A DNA stretch of 64,000 nt. It comes from Imperialibacter sp040222815. GTDB taxonomy: Bacteria > Bacteroidota > Bacteroidia > Cytophagales > Cyclobacteriaceae. A program made the position numbers and the translations under genes. The notes beneath the pieces are model-generated. The model was not told where the DNA came from, searched no databases, and saw nothing but the letters and a program-made list of their open reading frames with translations. The stretch's first letter is position 1. Each line of letters starts with the position of its first letter. Below are positions 16,366 through 25,513 of the stretch, in pieces. The stretch lies in NCBI RefSeq assembly GCF_040222815.1, contig NZ_JAVKCH010000015.1:372001-436000 (forward strand), in the 5' to 3' direction.

Positions 16366-17670
16366 TTATGCTGGTCTTCTTTGCAAGGTAACAGATTCCT
16401 GTACCCAGCAGCCAACACTTAGGACGTCTCCTTCTTTCATACCTTCCTCAAATATCTCCCCGATGGACGGAAATTGTTCTTTTGCTTTTTCCATGCCCTG
16501 GCTGTTGCCGGCCTTCTTGTACATTTCGTATGCAGCAATATAAACAGCCCTGTCCTTTACTTTGCTTTCTCCACCACGGCAATCTTCATAGCTAGTCAAG
16601 TAGAGGTTGCCAATCAGCGTGTAAGCATCGGAAAATGAAGGATCCATGCTAAGCGCCTTCCGTGCGTTAGCACGAGCTGACACTTTCTGACCATCAGAGG
16701 CATTAATTCTGGCCATGTCATAGTAGATTTCAGCCTTCTTCTGGTTGTCATCAGCCAATTCCACTGCTTGATTGTAGTATTTAAACGCTTCTTCGTTCTT
16801 TCCTTCTGCAGCTAACTTCTGAGCAATTACCTTGGTCAGAGAATATGTTGGCTCCTTTTCGTTAACAATCTTACTAGATGTCATGAAAAGCGGACTATCG
16901 GTACACTTACCAGTCAACTGAAGCTGCAAAATTTTCTTCGCCAATTTAAGATCTGTAGGATCTGCCTTCAGCTTAGGCCCAAGATTGTTTTCTACAAATT
17001 CGCAGTCAACGGTTACAGTAGCTGTAAGCAGCTTGTCAATATTCTCAGCAATTTTTTCGATCCTGTCCAGGTTCTTGCCTGTCGCCTTTTTCAAATCGAT
17101 AATGGCCATGATCTCGTCATAGTAGTCAAGCACCTGCACGTCCGTGATAGCACCGCCTGTTAGCTTAAAGCGTCTAACCACGTCCATGAACGCAAGCAAG
17201 TTGTTATCGAGGGTGTTCACTCCATTAAGTTCATACACCTTTTCGAACATCTTCATTAAGTCCGGGTATTTGGCCTTGTTGTCTTTGTAATACTTATAGG
17301 CTGTGTAACCTTTTCTGTTTAGCACGTCCCCTTCGTTTCCAAAATACTGGATGCGCTTATCATACATTGACAGAGCCTGCTCCTGATATTGAACTGTTTT
17401 AGCTGCATCAGGCTCATTGTCGGCTAATCCCTCGTAAATCTTGGCTCCATTGATATACAACGACTCATTTAAGTCAGGAGCATTCGCCAACAACCAATCG
17501 AGGTGAGGCAATGCCGCTTTGAAATTATCTTGCTTTAGGAAGTCTGTGTAGAGAGCGTTTTTCTCTTCTGCCGTTGCTCTGTCTTCAGGCCAATTCCAAC
17601 CCGGCTGAGCAACCGCTACCAGCTGGACACCAAGGAAAAACAGCAAACTGAAAATCCACGTCTTTTTCAT
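16366..17670 (-). CDS. Exported TPR-repeat protein
   Basis: A 434-residue protein with a cleavable signal peptide (MKKTWIFSLLFFLGVQLVAVAQ). The mature part is helical, with TPR-like repeats clear in the C-terminal half: AFKYYNQAVELADDNQKKAE, YYDMARINASDGQKVSARAN and ARKALSMDPSFSDAYTLIG, and looser repeats before them. There is no catalytic motif. TPR proteins in the periplasm serve as scaffolds. It is 12 bases downstream of the barrel gene and precedes lptC, so a role in outer-membrane assembly is plausible but unproven. Confidence 0.78.
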   Translation of the reverse strand: MKKTWIFSLLFFLGVQLVAVAQPGWNWPEDRATAEEKNALYTDFLKQDNFKAALPHLDWLLANAPDLNESLYINGAKIYEGLADNEPDAAKTVQYQEQALSMYDKRIQYFGNEGDVLNRKGYTAYKYYKDNKAKYPDLMKMFEKVYELNGVNTLDNNLLAFMDVVRRFKLTGGAITDVQVLDYYDEIMAIIDLKKATGKNLDRIEKIAENIDKLLTATVTVDCEFVENNLGPKLKADPTDLKLAKKILQLQLTGKCTDSPLFMTSSKIVNEKEPTYSLTKVIAQKLAAEGKNEEAFKYYNQAVELADDNQKKAEIYYDMARINASDGQKVSARANARKALSMDPSFSDAYTLIGNLYLTSYEDCRGGESKVKDRAVYIAAYEMYKKAGNSQGMEKAKEQFPSIGEIFEEGMKEGDVLSVGCWVQESVTLQRRPA

Positions 17671-17682
17671 GATTACTTAGTT

Positions 17683-18948
17683 TTAGTCATATTTACGTCT
17701 AACGAACCAACCTCTGTCATTGATGGTTGCTCCAATATATATCTGAATGTAATTCTCTTTTATCAAGTTATCCGTCACACTACCTCTTCTCCCGATTTTG
17801 GCTGCCACATCAAAACTTGACACACCCATTGGGAAAGATGATCCAAAGTTTATGCCAAAGTCAGTAACGTCATTCCCATTGGCCAGGTAAGGCAACCTCT
17901 CCCAAGCGGCCCCTAACCGGAATGTTGTGCGTGCCAAATAGCTATCCACGCTGCTAATATCGGGTGTATATTCTCCTCCTAAAACCAATTTTAGCCCTTT
18001 TTGATAAGTGGTGCTAACTATTTCAGGAGACGGATTCTCATTCCATTCGGAAATCCTTGCATCAAAGCCAACTGTAAATTTATTAAGATTTTCGAACGAA
18101 ACGCCAAATCCCAGTTTTTTTGGCAAATTAAATGCAACTGATTGATCCAGAATCAGTGTGTCGCCAGGTGTGGAGCCTCCTGTACTTCTTCTTTCGAGCC
18201 CGGCAAATCGAGTACCTGAAATAGATGAAGGAAGATCGTATACAACACCCAGGTTGACGGCTGTTCTTTCAGTCAACTTTTGTTGGTAGTGAAGACCTCC
18301 TCCAAATTCGAAATCTGCGTAATTGATTTTCTCTTTATAGGCGGTGGTGTAGTTGGTGCCACTGGTAAGCCCCAGCAAAAACGTTTCTGCCGACTTGTTA
18401 AACTCTCCAAAAACAAAGGAGCCACGAACGCCGAGCGAAAGTCCTTTGTATATTTTGAATCCATTAGAGAAATACGCCTTTGAAAGACCACCGTTTCCCT
18501 TGAAAAGATATTCTACCTGAGTAGTGGAATTGTTCACGTTGGCGGTGTAGCCAATGTTGTAGTTCATTCGGCTTAATGGCACCAGCCCAAAGCTGGAAGA
18601 CCATTTGCCTGATACAATTGGGAAAGCATAGGCAAAATAGGCGAGGTTGGCACCCCCATTTCTATCGCTGCCGTTTGAACTGGACAGCGTCCTGATATCC
18701 GCAGCTACACCCATTTGGAAAGTGGACATCAGGTTCTGGGTAAGCATAGCCGGGTTCATCCCATTGATGTGAAATACCGTTGGCGTACCTATGCCCAGGT
18801 CGCCCATGGCAAATTGATTCGCAAAACTCCCCTCTTTGATGTCACCTATGCCATATAGCGTGAATGGTGAAAGTGTAACTTGTGCATAGGAAGTGGCACA
18901 GCAAAACAATGCTACCCAGCCCGTAATAACCAATCTAATTCCTCTCAT
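17683..18948 (-). CDS. Outer-membrane beta-barrel protein of unknown role
   Basis: A 421-residue protein with a signal peptide (GWVALFCCATSYAQ) and a mature part of repeated amphipathic strands rich in Gly and aromatics. The early LSPFTLYGIGDIKEG and FHINGMNPAML, and the closing strands ending WFVRRKYD, fit a FadL/OmpP1-like or PorV-like barrel common in this phylum. No substrate can be assigned. Its start lies inside the end of coaX (14-base overlap), and it is followed by the TPR gene after 12 bases. Confidence 0.75.
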   Translation of the reverse strand: MRGIRLVITGWVALFCCATSYAQVTLSPFTLYGIGDIKEGSFANQFAMGDLGIGTPTVFHINGMNPAMLTQNLMSTFQMGVAADIRTLSSSNGSDRNGGANLAYFAYAFPIVSGKWSSSFGLVPLSRMNYNIGYTANVNNSTTQVEYLFKGNGGLSKAYFSNGFKIYKGLSLGVRGSFVFGEFNKSAETFLLGLTSGTNYTTAYKEKINYADFEFGGGLHYQQKLTERTAVNLGVVYDLPSSISGTRFAGLERRSTGGSTPGDTLILDQSVAFNLPKKLGFGVSFENLNKFTVGFDARISEWNENPSPEIVSTTYQKGLKLVLGGEYTPDISSVDSYLARTTFRLGAAWERLPYLANGNDVTDFGINFGSSFPMGVSSFDVAAKIGRRGSVTDNLIKENYIQIYIGATINDRGWFVRRKYD

Positions 18949-19654
18949 TGTGCCTTAAAATACTGTTGAGTCCGATGAGGACCAATTCGGAGCGTACAAA
19001 GATGTGGTGTTTTATATTAGATTCAAAAAAATTACTCCCACCACCACACATAATCACCTGCAAGTCTGGCAGCAAACCAGAGAACCTCTCTATCATGCCT
19101 TCAATTTCTGCCAGTGTCCCGTGCAATACCCCATTGATCATTGATGTTTTTGTATCCTTTCCCGGCAGATCAACCCATTCGGGATGCTCTATCAACGGTA
19201 ATCGGGCCGTAAAGGTATGCATTGATTTTAGTTTCATCTCTACTCCGGGAGAAATAGCTCCACCTTTATAGCAGCCATCGCTGGTGATGATGTCATATGT
19301 AATGCAGGAACCCACGTCTATTACCAGACAGTTCTTTCCCCTATAAAGATGGAAAGCTCCCGCTACTGCCGCTATTCTGTCGGTCCCAAGGGTATCTGTA
19401 CTGCTGTAGTCAAGAAAGATTGGGAGCGGTAGCAGATGGGTCAATTTGACAACTTTATATTTTTCAGACAGTTCCTTCCCCAGGTTGTTTACGTCTTTGC
19501 CTACGGAGCTTACAATCACCTCCGACACCTCCTCCCCTTTGAGGGCACCCACAATAGCTTCAAAAGCCACGCTTGTTTTCAGCTTAATAAGCGAGTCATT
19601 TTCAAAAAAACCTATCTTGCACCTTGTGTTACCTATGTCAATAGCGGCGGTCAT
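18935..19654 (-). CDS. coaX: Type III pantothenate kinase
   Basis: CoaX phosphorylates pantothenate, the first step of CoA synthesis, and is not inhibited by CoA. The 239-residue protein has the ASKHA motifs: AAIDIGNTRCKIG at the N-terminus (phosphate loop), TLGTDRIAAVAGA near residue 93, LVIDVGSCITYDI near 110 and GGAISPGVEMKL near 132, and ends with IMCGGGSNFF. Length is usual. It is divergent from anmK (47 bases between starts) and heads the envelope cluster; its end overlaps the barrel gene by 14 bases. Confidence 0.93.
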   Translation of the reverse strand: MTAAIDIGNTRCKIGFFENDSLIKLKTSVAFEAIVGALKGEEVSEVIVSSVGKDVNNLGKELSEKYKVVKLTHLLPLPIFLDYSSTDTLGTDRIAAVAGAFHLYRGKNCLVIDVGSCITYDIITSDGCYKGGAISPGVEMKLKSMHTFTARLPLIEHPEWVDLPGKDTKTSMINGVLHGTLAEIEGMIERFSGLLPDLQVIMCGGGSNFFESNIKHHIFVRSELVLIGLNSILRHNERN

Positions 19655-19701
19655 AGTACAGTAAACAATTAGTCGGCGATATTACCTATATAGATGCAAT
19701 T

Positions 19702-20793
19702 ATGGAAAAAGAGTTTCTTGTGATCGGCCTCATGTCGGGGACTTCTCTGGATGGGCTCGACGTGGCAGCGTGCAGATTTCGACATGAAAAAGACAAGTGG
19801 GGTTATTCCATCGAGGCGGCTGAATCAATAGCTTATGACGACGAAATGCAGCAGAAGCTCAAAGGCTCTGTCACGCTGTCGGGGCTTGACCTGTCCTTGC
19901 TTGATGTCGAGCTCGGAAAATTCTTCGGCACCAGTGTACATGCATTTTGCGGAAAGTATGATCTTAAGCCACTATTTGTTGGATCGCATGGTCACACCGT
20001 GTTTCATCAGCCTGAGAAACTTCTAACACTTCAAATAGGCAATCCTGAAGCCATCAGCCATTTTTCTCAGCTACCGGTCATTGCCAACTTCCGACTTCAG
20101 GACGTCCTGAACGGTGGGCAAGGTGCCCCTCTGGTTCCTTATGGCGAGCACCACCTTTTCCCTGCCTACAATGCCTTTCTCAATCTTGGTGGCATAGCCA
20201 ATGTCGCCTTGCACAGTCAAAACACTATGAAAGGCTTTGATACGTGCGCCTGCAATATGGGGCTCAACCACCTGGCGAGGAAGCTTGGGATGAGCTTCGA
20301 CAAAAATGGTGAAGTGGCAAAAACCGGATCTATGAATGACTCACTTTTTCGATCGCTCAACAAACTTGATTATTTTCAGCAAAAAGGCCCAAAATCTCTG
20401 GGGTACGAGTGGTTCGAGCGAGAAGTAGCACCTTTACTTGACAACAGCAACACACCTGTGAAAGATGCCCTCCACACTTTCACTCATCACATTGCCTTTC
20501 AGGTGAATAGCGGAATGGATGGCCTTGGATCTTCTACGGAAAAGGTAATGGTAACAGGTGGCGGTGCGCTAAATGGGTTCCTAATGGATGCACTTAATCG
20601 TTATGGCAAAGGAAGATTTACCTACGAAGCGCCGGATCGAAAAACTGTTGAGTTCAAGGAAGCATTGGTATTTGCCTTTCTTGCGTTGCAAAGGTTTCTC
20701 GGGCAACCCAACGTTTCCTCGCAAGTGACTGGCAGCAAAAAAGATGTGTCAGCGGGAAGCTTGCATGGAAATTTTAAGGCGTCGATACAATAG
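19702..20793 (+). CDS. anmK: Anhydro-N-acetylmuramic acid kinase
   Basis: AnmK cleaves and phosphorylates 1,6-anhydro-MurNAc to MurNAc 6-phosphate during peptidoglycan recycling in the cytoplasm. The 363-residue protein has GLMSGTSLDGLDVAAC near residues 9-24 (nucleotide-binding loop), VGSHGHTVFHQPE near 93, GGQGAPLVPYGEH near 134 (catalytic Asp is replaced in the window by the usual G-x-G-A-P-L-V-P context), LNLGGIANV, and KVMVTGGGALNGFLM near 275. Length and order are normal. Its start is divergent from coaX; a 383-base gap follows. Confidence 0.93.
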   Translation: MEKEFLVIGLMSGTSLDGLDVAACRFRHEKDKWGYSIEAAESIAYDDEMQQKLKGSVTLSGLDLSLLDVELGKFFGTSVHAFCGKYDLKPLFVGSHGHTVFHQPEKLLTLQIGNPEAISHFSQLPVIANFRLQDVLNGGQGAPLVPYGEHHLFPAYNAFLNLGGIANVALHSQNTMKGFDTCACNMGLNHLARKLGMSFDKNGEVAKTGSMNDSLFRSLNKLDYFQQKGPKSLGYEWFEREVAPLLDNSNTPVKDALHTFTHHIAFQVNSGMDGLGSSTEKVMVTGGGALNGFLMDALNRYGKGRFTYEAPDRKTVEFKEALVFAFLALQRFLGQPNVSSQVTGSKKDVSAGSLHGNFKASIQ

Positions 20794-21176
20794 CTAAAAC
20801 AAGTACACCGCATCTTGTTAGCTCCATCAGTCACTAGTGGTGTTGGAAGTGGTCTTCGGAATCGCCAGGCACACGGATAGTTATTTCTATTTAGAATAGT
20901 AGATAGTTTTTACCTATCTTATGCTCGACGGGGATAAAAATCTGGTAGCGGGCGCTGTGTTGATACACCGTGTTTCCAAGCTTACCGGGACGCTCTCTTT
21001 CGAAATCATACCAGCTAAATAATCACGGTTAACAAATACCTAAAACTTCTTTTGAAATCGCACTAAAACAACTTATTTAAGCAGGAATTAACCAAGTGTA
21101 TAAATAAGAGGAGCTAATTGGCAAAGCAGTACCGCCCCTCCTCCAGAACCTAACACTCTACTTTGATCGGCCTTTA
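20794..21176 (+). other. 383-base intergenic stretch before the antiporter gene
   Basis: No convincing gene is seen. It contains a 34-codon frame (20921-21022) without family features, a weak 6-bp hairpin (20901-20919), and a TACTTTG element near 21162 that is one base short of the -7 consensus. A longer GAGGAG/CTCCTC pairing spans about 21108-21143, close to the antiporter start. The long 5' region could hold a regulatory leader, but I recognise no known riboswitch. Confidence 0.4.
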
Positions 21177-22697
21177 ATGAAAAAAATTGCAATATTTCTG
21201 TGCCTTAGTGTCGCTCTTATAACGGGCGTTTTTGCCAACGACGTAAAGGCAAAAGCATTGCATGAAAACAATGAGGTGGCAGCCAATATTGCCTTGAGCG
21301 ACATTGCCGAGGAAACCCTTGGCACAGCCGAGGATGGGCATGCTGAGGAAGGAGAGCACCCGAGTGCACCCGGTTGGCTGGTGATTCCTTTCGTGCTGCT
21401 ACTTTTAATGATTGCCACCGGGCCGTTGTTCTACGAGCACTTTTGGCACAAAAACTATCCAATTGTAGCTGTTTCGCTGGCTATTCTTGTTGTGCTGTAT
21501 TATTTGTTTGTGTTGCACAACGTGCATAATCCAGTGCATGCTCTGGCGGAGTATATTCAATTCATAGCCCTACTGACTGGCCTTTTTGTGGCCAGCGGAG
21601 GTATTATGATCAATGTAGACAAAGAAGCTAAGCCGCTTACCAATATCATCATTCTACTTGTTGGTGCTGTAATAGCCAATATCATTGGCACCACCGGGGC
21701 TTCCATGCTGTTGATCAGACCGTTTATCCGGCTGAACAAGAATAGGATCAAGGCCTACCATATCATCTTCTTTATTTTCATGGTAAGCAATATTGGTGGC
21801 TCTCTCACTCCTATTGGAGATCCGCCTCTGTTTTTGGGATTTTTGAAAGGGGTTCCTTTCTTTTGGACACTCCTCAACAATAGCGTCTCATGGGTCTTTG
21901 CACTTGCTTTCCTGACTGTGATTTTCTACTTGATCGACAGAAATAATAAAGCCGACTATAGCTTTGGTGAGGATCCTCAGGACTTCACCAACAAAGTGAC
22001 CGTAGTCGGGGCCAGGAATTTTGGCTGGCTATTGGTTATTATTCTTTCAGTTTTTCTAGACCCGAACGTTTTGGAGTGGGTACCTGCTATTCACTACGAA
22101 GGGCAAAAGTTTTCCTATATCAGAGAGATCATTATGCTTGCAGCCGCCTTCCTTTCATTCAAGTTTGCAGAGAAAAAAGCACTGGAGGGCAACGACTTCA
22201 ACTTCGAGCCAATCAGAGAGGTGGCCTTTATCTTTATAGGAATCTTCGGCACCATGATGCCCGCTCTTGAGCTGGTGAGCAATTTCGCTCAGTCCGAGGC
22301 GGGTGCTCCACTCATTACGCACAATTCACTTTACTGGGGCACTGGCGCACTCTCGGGCTTCCTGGACAACGCCCCAACCTATCTTAACTTTCTAACTGCA
22401 GCTATGGCTGCCAAAGGAGGGGATATTGGGCAGGTCAAGGACGTGGTGGCGTTTGCTGCCGGTGGCACTTACGCTGACTCTGTTCTTGCGCTCAAAGCAA
22501 TTTCAATTGCCGCAGTGTTCTTCGGTGCCATGACCTACATAGGCAACGGCCCTAACTTTATGGTGAAGTCGATAGCCGAGCAAATAGGCATCAAAATGCC
22601 ATCTTTCTTTGGCTACATACTGCGGTTCTCGATTCCGATCCTCCTGCCTCTATTCTTCATCGTTTGGCTGATATTCTTCTATAGCCACCCTGTCTGA
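21177..22697 (+). CDS. nhaD: NhaD-type Na+/H+ antiporter
   Basis: A 506-residue inner-membrane protein with a cleavable signal-like N-terminus (MKKIAIFLCLSVALITGVFA), an acidic/His stretch, then 11-13 helices. Diagnostic segments: IGTTGASMLLIRPFIRLN near residue 175 and SNIGGSLTPIGDPPLFLGFL near 203, typical of the ArsB/NhaD superfamily, and LSGFLDNAPTYLNFL near 394. NhaD exchanges Na+ or Li+ for protons, keeping cytoplasmic Na+ low, which suits a marine or saline setting. It is transcribed alone and converges on lysC with 14 bases between stops. Confidence 0.82.
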   Translation: MKKIAIFLCLSVALITGVFANDVKAKALHENNEVAANIALSDIAEETLGTAEDGHAEEGEHPSAPGWLVIPFVLLLLMIATGPLFYEHFWHKNYPIVAVSLAILVVLYYLFVLHNVHNPVHALAEYIQFIALLTGLFVASGGIMINVDKEAKPLTNIIILLVGAVIANIIGTTGASMLLIRPFIRLNKNRIKAYHIIFFIFMVSNIGGSLTPIGDPPLFLGFLKGVPFFWTLLNNSVSWVFALAFLTVIFYLIDRNNKADYSFGEDPQDFTNKVTVVGARNFGWLLVIILSVFLDPNVLEWVPAIHYEGQKFSYIREIIMLAAAFLSFKFAEKKALEGNDFNFEPIREVAFIFIGIFGTMMPALELVSNFAQSEAGAPLITHNSLYWGTGALSGFLDNAPTYLNFLTAAMAAKGGDIGQVKDVVAFAAGGTYADSVLALKAISIAAVFFGAMTYIGNGPNFMVKSIAEQIGIKMPSFFGYILRFSIPILLPLFFIVWLIFFYSHPV

Positions 22698-22706
22698 GAA
22701 AAGATG

Positions 22707-22731
22707 AGGGATTATAAATTGAATAATCCCT
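22707..22731. terminator. Weak hairpin between convergent nhaD and lysC
   Basis: A perfect 9-bp stem (22707-22715 with 22723-22731) and a 7-base loop. One arm is part of the last lysC codons. The T tracts are short on both sides (TTGTTC on plus, CTTTTCTC on minus), so efficiency is uncertain. Confidence 0.4.
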
Positions 22732-24031
22732 TGTTCAAAACTTTCAGCGCTTCTGTTTTGTAAATGGTGTCAATGAGCAAAGAAATATTGTTTTTGCTTC
22801 CGCCGTACGAAATCATTCTGACAGGTATATCTTCAAGTGAAGCGAAGATGTCTTTGCCCACACCCTTCTTGTCGGCAACAAAGTCGCCCACAATACACAC
22901 AATCGACTGGTTCTTGTCTACCTCAATGGTGCCGTAGGGCTTCAGCTCTTCGATGATCTCGGCAAGGTAGGTGGGCTCGTCTATGGTGAGCGACACGGCC
23001 ACCTCCGACGTCGTGATCATGTCGATAGAAGTTTGGTACTTTTCGAAAACCTCGAAAATTTTTCTAAGGAAGCCGTAGGCCAGAATCATTCTGGTAGACT
23101 TGATTTTGATGGCTGTGATGCCATCTTTGACAGCGATAGCCTTGATGGCGTCTGGGTTTTTGTTAGATGTAATCAAGGTTCCCCGTGCAGCTGGATTTAA
23201 AGTGTTTTTCAAACGAACCGGTACATTCTTTTGCTGCGCCGGAAGAATGCAGGTAGGGTGCAGAATTTTTGCTCCAAAGTATGCCAGCTCACCGGCCTCT
23301 TCGAACGACAACTCTGCAATAGGCATTGTATTTTCAACAATCCTCGGGTCGTTATTATGCATCCCGTCGATATCCGTCCAGATTTGAACCTCCTCCGCTT
23401 TGATGGCAGCCCCGATGAGGGTAGCGGTATAGTCGCTTCCACCTCTTTTCAAGTTGTCGACACCGCCAGAAGAGTTCCGGCAGATGTATCCTTGCGTAAC
23501 AATTACACTTTTATCATCAATGCCTGCCAAAATTTTCCTCAGCTTTTCGGAAATCAAATCAAGATCGGGCTCTCCATTGTCTTTAAGATACATGAAGTCG
23601 AGTGCTGAAAGAAACACAGCCGGCACCTTAATCTCATTGAGGTACTCATAAAAAAGACTGGTCGAAATAATCTCCCCCTGAGCCACGAGAAGCTTGTTGG
23701 CTTTGCCATAAAAGGGCTGCTTTACAAGCGTTTCTATCTGCTGGAAGTACCTGTCAATTACCTCTGTTCCCTTTTGTTTGCCTTCCCCGGTTGCGTAAAG
23801 CTGTTGCACAAAGTCAACATACTGAGCATAAAGCTTTCTTGTTCTGTCAAGTGCCCCTTCAATATGGCCATTGGAGAACTCATCAGAAATCGCAATGAGT
23901 TCATTGGTGGTGCCTGATACCGCACTAAGAACGACCAGCTTCTGGCCCGGCACACTCATCACTATGTCCTTCACAGAATGCATCCGCTCAGGCTTCCCAA
24001 CTGATGTACCTCCGAATTTTACTACAATCAT
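22712..24031 (-). CDS. lysC: Aspartate kinase
   Basis: Aspartokinase phosphorylates aspartate, the first step to lysine, threonine and methionine. The 439-residue monofunctional protein begins IVVKFGGTSVGKPERM (ATP/aspartate motif), continues with TLGRGGSDYTA-like RGGSDYTATLIGAA near 215, and ends with two ACT domains (about residues 300-439) that would bind an effector amino acid. A second aspartokinase is expected in the bifunctional thrA at the right edge, so feedback control is probably split between lysine and threonine. It follows ribH by 15 bases. Confidence 0.93.
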   Translation of the reverse strand: MIVVKFGGTSVGKPERMHSVKDIVMSVPGQKLVVLSAVSGTTNELIAISDEFSNGHIEGALDRTRKLYAQYVDFVQQLYATGEGKQKGTEVIDRYFQQIETLVKQPFYGKANKLLVAQGEIISTSLFYEYLNEIKVPAVFLSALDFMYLKDNGEPDLDLISEKLRKILAGIDDKSVIVTQGYICRNSSGGVDNLKRGGSDYTATLIGAAIKAEEVQIWTDIDGMHNNDPRIVENTMPIAELSFEEAGELAYFGAKILHPTCILPAQQKNVPVRLKNTLNPAARGTLITSNKNPDAIKAIAVKDGITAIKIKSTRMILAYGFLRKIFEVFEKYQTSIDMITTSEVAVSLTIDEPTYLAEIIEELKPYGTIEVDKNQSIVCIVGDFVADKKGVGKDIFASLEDIPVRMISYGGSKNNISLLIDTIYKTEALKVLNKGLFNL

Positions 24032-24046
24032 TGTTACTAGATAGGT

Positions 24047-24523
24047 TTAAAATCCAAGCATTTTAATAGCTGTGATGGCTGCCTCGTCACCTTTGTTTCC
24101 GTGCTTTCCGCCAGCTCTTTCCAATGCTTGTTTCTTATTATTGGTGGTTAAAACTCCAAAAATCACGGGCTTATTGTACTTCAAGCCCACTTCTGTAATG
24201 CCGTTGGCCACGGCCTGGCAAATGAAGTCAAAATGCTTTGTTTCGCCCTGTATCACGCAACCCAGGCTTATAACAGCATCAATGTCTGCCTGCTGAGCCA
24301 GCCACTGAGAAGCCAGGCTTAGCTCAAAACTGCCGGGTACGTTCTTCCTGATTATATTGTCTCTGTTTACCCCGTGCTTTACCAAAACCCCGTAAGCACC
24401 CTGAAAAAGCGCCTCTGTCACTTCTTCATTCCACTCAGAGACCACTATCCCAAATTTCTTTTTGCTTACGTCCCCAACGTTGCTGCCGGAGAAACTGCTC
24501 AAGTTCTTTTCTGAAGACGCCAT
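24047..24523 (-). CDS. ribH: 6,7-dimethyl-8-ribityllumazine synthase
   Basis: RibH condenses a 3,4-dihydroxy-2-butanone 4-phosphate with the ribitylaminopyrimidine, the penultimate step of riboflavin synthesis. The 158-residue protein has GIVVSEWNEEVTEALFQGA near residue 25, NVPGSFELSLASQWLA near 62, VISLGCVIQGETKHFDFIC near 85 (catalytic His), and VIFGVLTTNN near 120. It lies between the TPR gene and lysC. A strong terminator stands only about 18 bases before its start, so its expression depends on read-through or an upstream internal promoter. Confidence 0.95.
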   Translation of the reverse strand: MASSEKNLSSFSGSNVGDVSKKKFGIVVSEWNEEVTEALFQGAYGVLVKHGVNRDNIIRKNVPGSFELSLASQWLAQQADIDAVISLGCVIQGETKHFDFICQAVANGITEVGLKYNKPVIFGVLTTNNKKQALERAGGKHGNKGDEAAITAIKMLGF

Positions 24524-24546
24524 TTTTTGGTTTTTAGAAACAAAAA

Positions 24547-24570
24547 AGGGATAAAGCTATCTTTATCCCT
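24547..24570 (-). terminator. Strong hairpin between the TPR gene and ribH
   Basis: A perfect 10-bp stem (24547-24556 with 24561-24570) and a CTAT loop, followed on the minus strand by TTTTTTG. It has the form of an intrinsic terminator after the TPR gene, but only 23 bases separate it from the ribH ATG at 24523, which suggests attenuation rather than a full stop. Confidence 0.85.
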
Positions 24571-24593
24571 CCTTCTGCCGATGTTTTCATCAA

Positions 24594-25313
24594 CTATTTT
24601 GAAGCGAGGGCTTCCAGTCTGGCCTTGTGTTTCTTGGCGTCCTGGTACTCAGCTGCTCCGTAAAACTTATCTACTATCGTTGTGTAGCACTTCAGTGCTT
24701 CACTTAAATCTCCTTGTCTTTCATAAGCAATCGCCGCTTTGGTCAAATACACAGGCGTAAACTGCTTGTTTGGCTTATAGTCTGATGCTTGCTGATAGTA
24801 GTCTGCTGCGTTTTTGTAGTCCAACTGCTCCATGTAAGCATCTCCAATAAGTGAGTAAGCTCTGGCCTGCACCAAATCGTCAGATGCGCCAAAGGCCTTC
24901 AGGTAACGAATAGCTGATTCGAAATCACCCATTTTCAGGTAGGTGGCTCCAGCATAAAAGTTCGCCAGGTTGCCGGCCTTCGTGCTACCGTACAGGTCAA
25001 TGATGTCAAGAAAACCATAGTTGTTTCCGTCACCATTCAGGGCCTGTCCAAGACTGTCAGCCTCGAAGTAGTACACCGCCTGAAAAAGCTCCTTCTGGGC
25101 TGTAGTGTTTTGGTTCGACTGATAGTAGTTGTAAAATATGAACCCAGTGACTCCCAAAATAATAACAGCGCCTATGGCAAATACCAGCTGCCTGTTCTTT
25201 TCAAGAAATTCTTCTGTACGGGTGAGTTGCTCAGCTAAAGCTTCAGGGCTTTCCAACAAATCATTTCCGTGCTCTTTACCCTTTCTAGCTGACGCCTTTT
25301 TAGTCTTCGCCAT
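24594..25313 (-). CDS. Membrane-anchored TPR protein
   Basis: A 239-residue protein: a charged cytoplasmic start (MAKTKKASARKGK), one membrane helix (about residues 43-62, VFAIGAVIILGVTGFIFYNYY), then TPR repeats in the periplasm (ANFYAGATYLKMGDFESAIR, AYSLIGDAYMEQLDYKNAA, AIAYERQGDLSEALKCYTT). The layout is like YfgM, an ancillary SecYEG/PpiD partner, though I infer this from architecture only. The gene precedes ribH and has its own promoter box at 25336. Confidence 0.8.
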   Translation of the reverse strand: MAKTKKASARKGKEHGNDLLESPEALAEQLTRTEEFLEKNRQLVFAIGAVIILGVTGFIFYNYYQSNQNTTAQKELFQAVYYFEADSLGQALNGDGNNYGFLDIIDLYGSTKAGNLANFYAGATYLKMGDFESAIRYLKAFGASDDLVQARAYSLIGDAYMEQLDYKNAADYYQQASDYKPNKQFTPVYLTKAAIAYERQGDLSEALKCYTTIVDKFYGAAEYQDAKKHKARLEALASK

Positions 25314-25335
25314 TTATCCTAATCTTTTGAGGTCG

Positions 25336-25343
25336 CAAAGATA
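25336..25343 (-). promoter_or_regulatory. Candidate -7 box of the TPR gene (TATCTTTG)
   Basis: TATCTTTG on the minus strand, 22 bases before the ATG at 25313, matches TAnnTTTG. It would drive the TPR-ribH-lysC unit. No convincing -33 element is seen. Confidence 0.6.
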
Positions 25344-25513
25344 TATTTTTTTCAATAAAATAAAGACTATCAGCCATTAAACAACCACATTATTTTAACC
25401 TGCCTATTTATTGCAGCTGCTACCACTCATCACCTTTCCAGTGAATTGTGTGCGCAAACACTTGAATATTTTTAAATTGTATGGTGACACATAACCTGCT
25501 AAAGAACACCACG

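Noticed and set aside
20921..21022. A 33-residue frame starting MLDGDKN before the antiporter.
   Set aside because: Too short, no membrane or family features, and no promoter box or coupling to a neighbour.
21100..21176. Possible Na+-responsive riboswitch before the antiporter.
   Set aside because: I see only a loose GAGGAG/CTCCTC pairing; no known class signature can be confirmed by eye.
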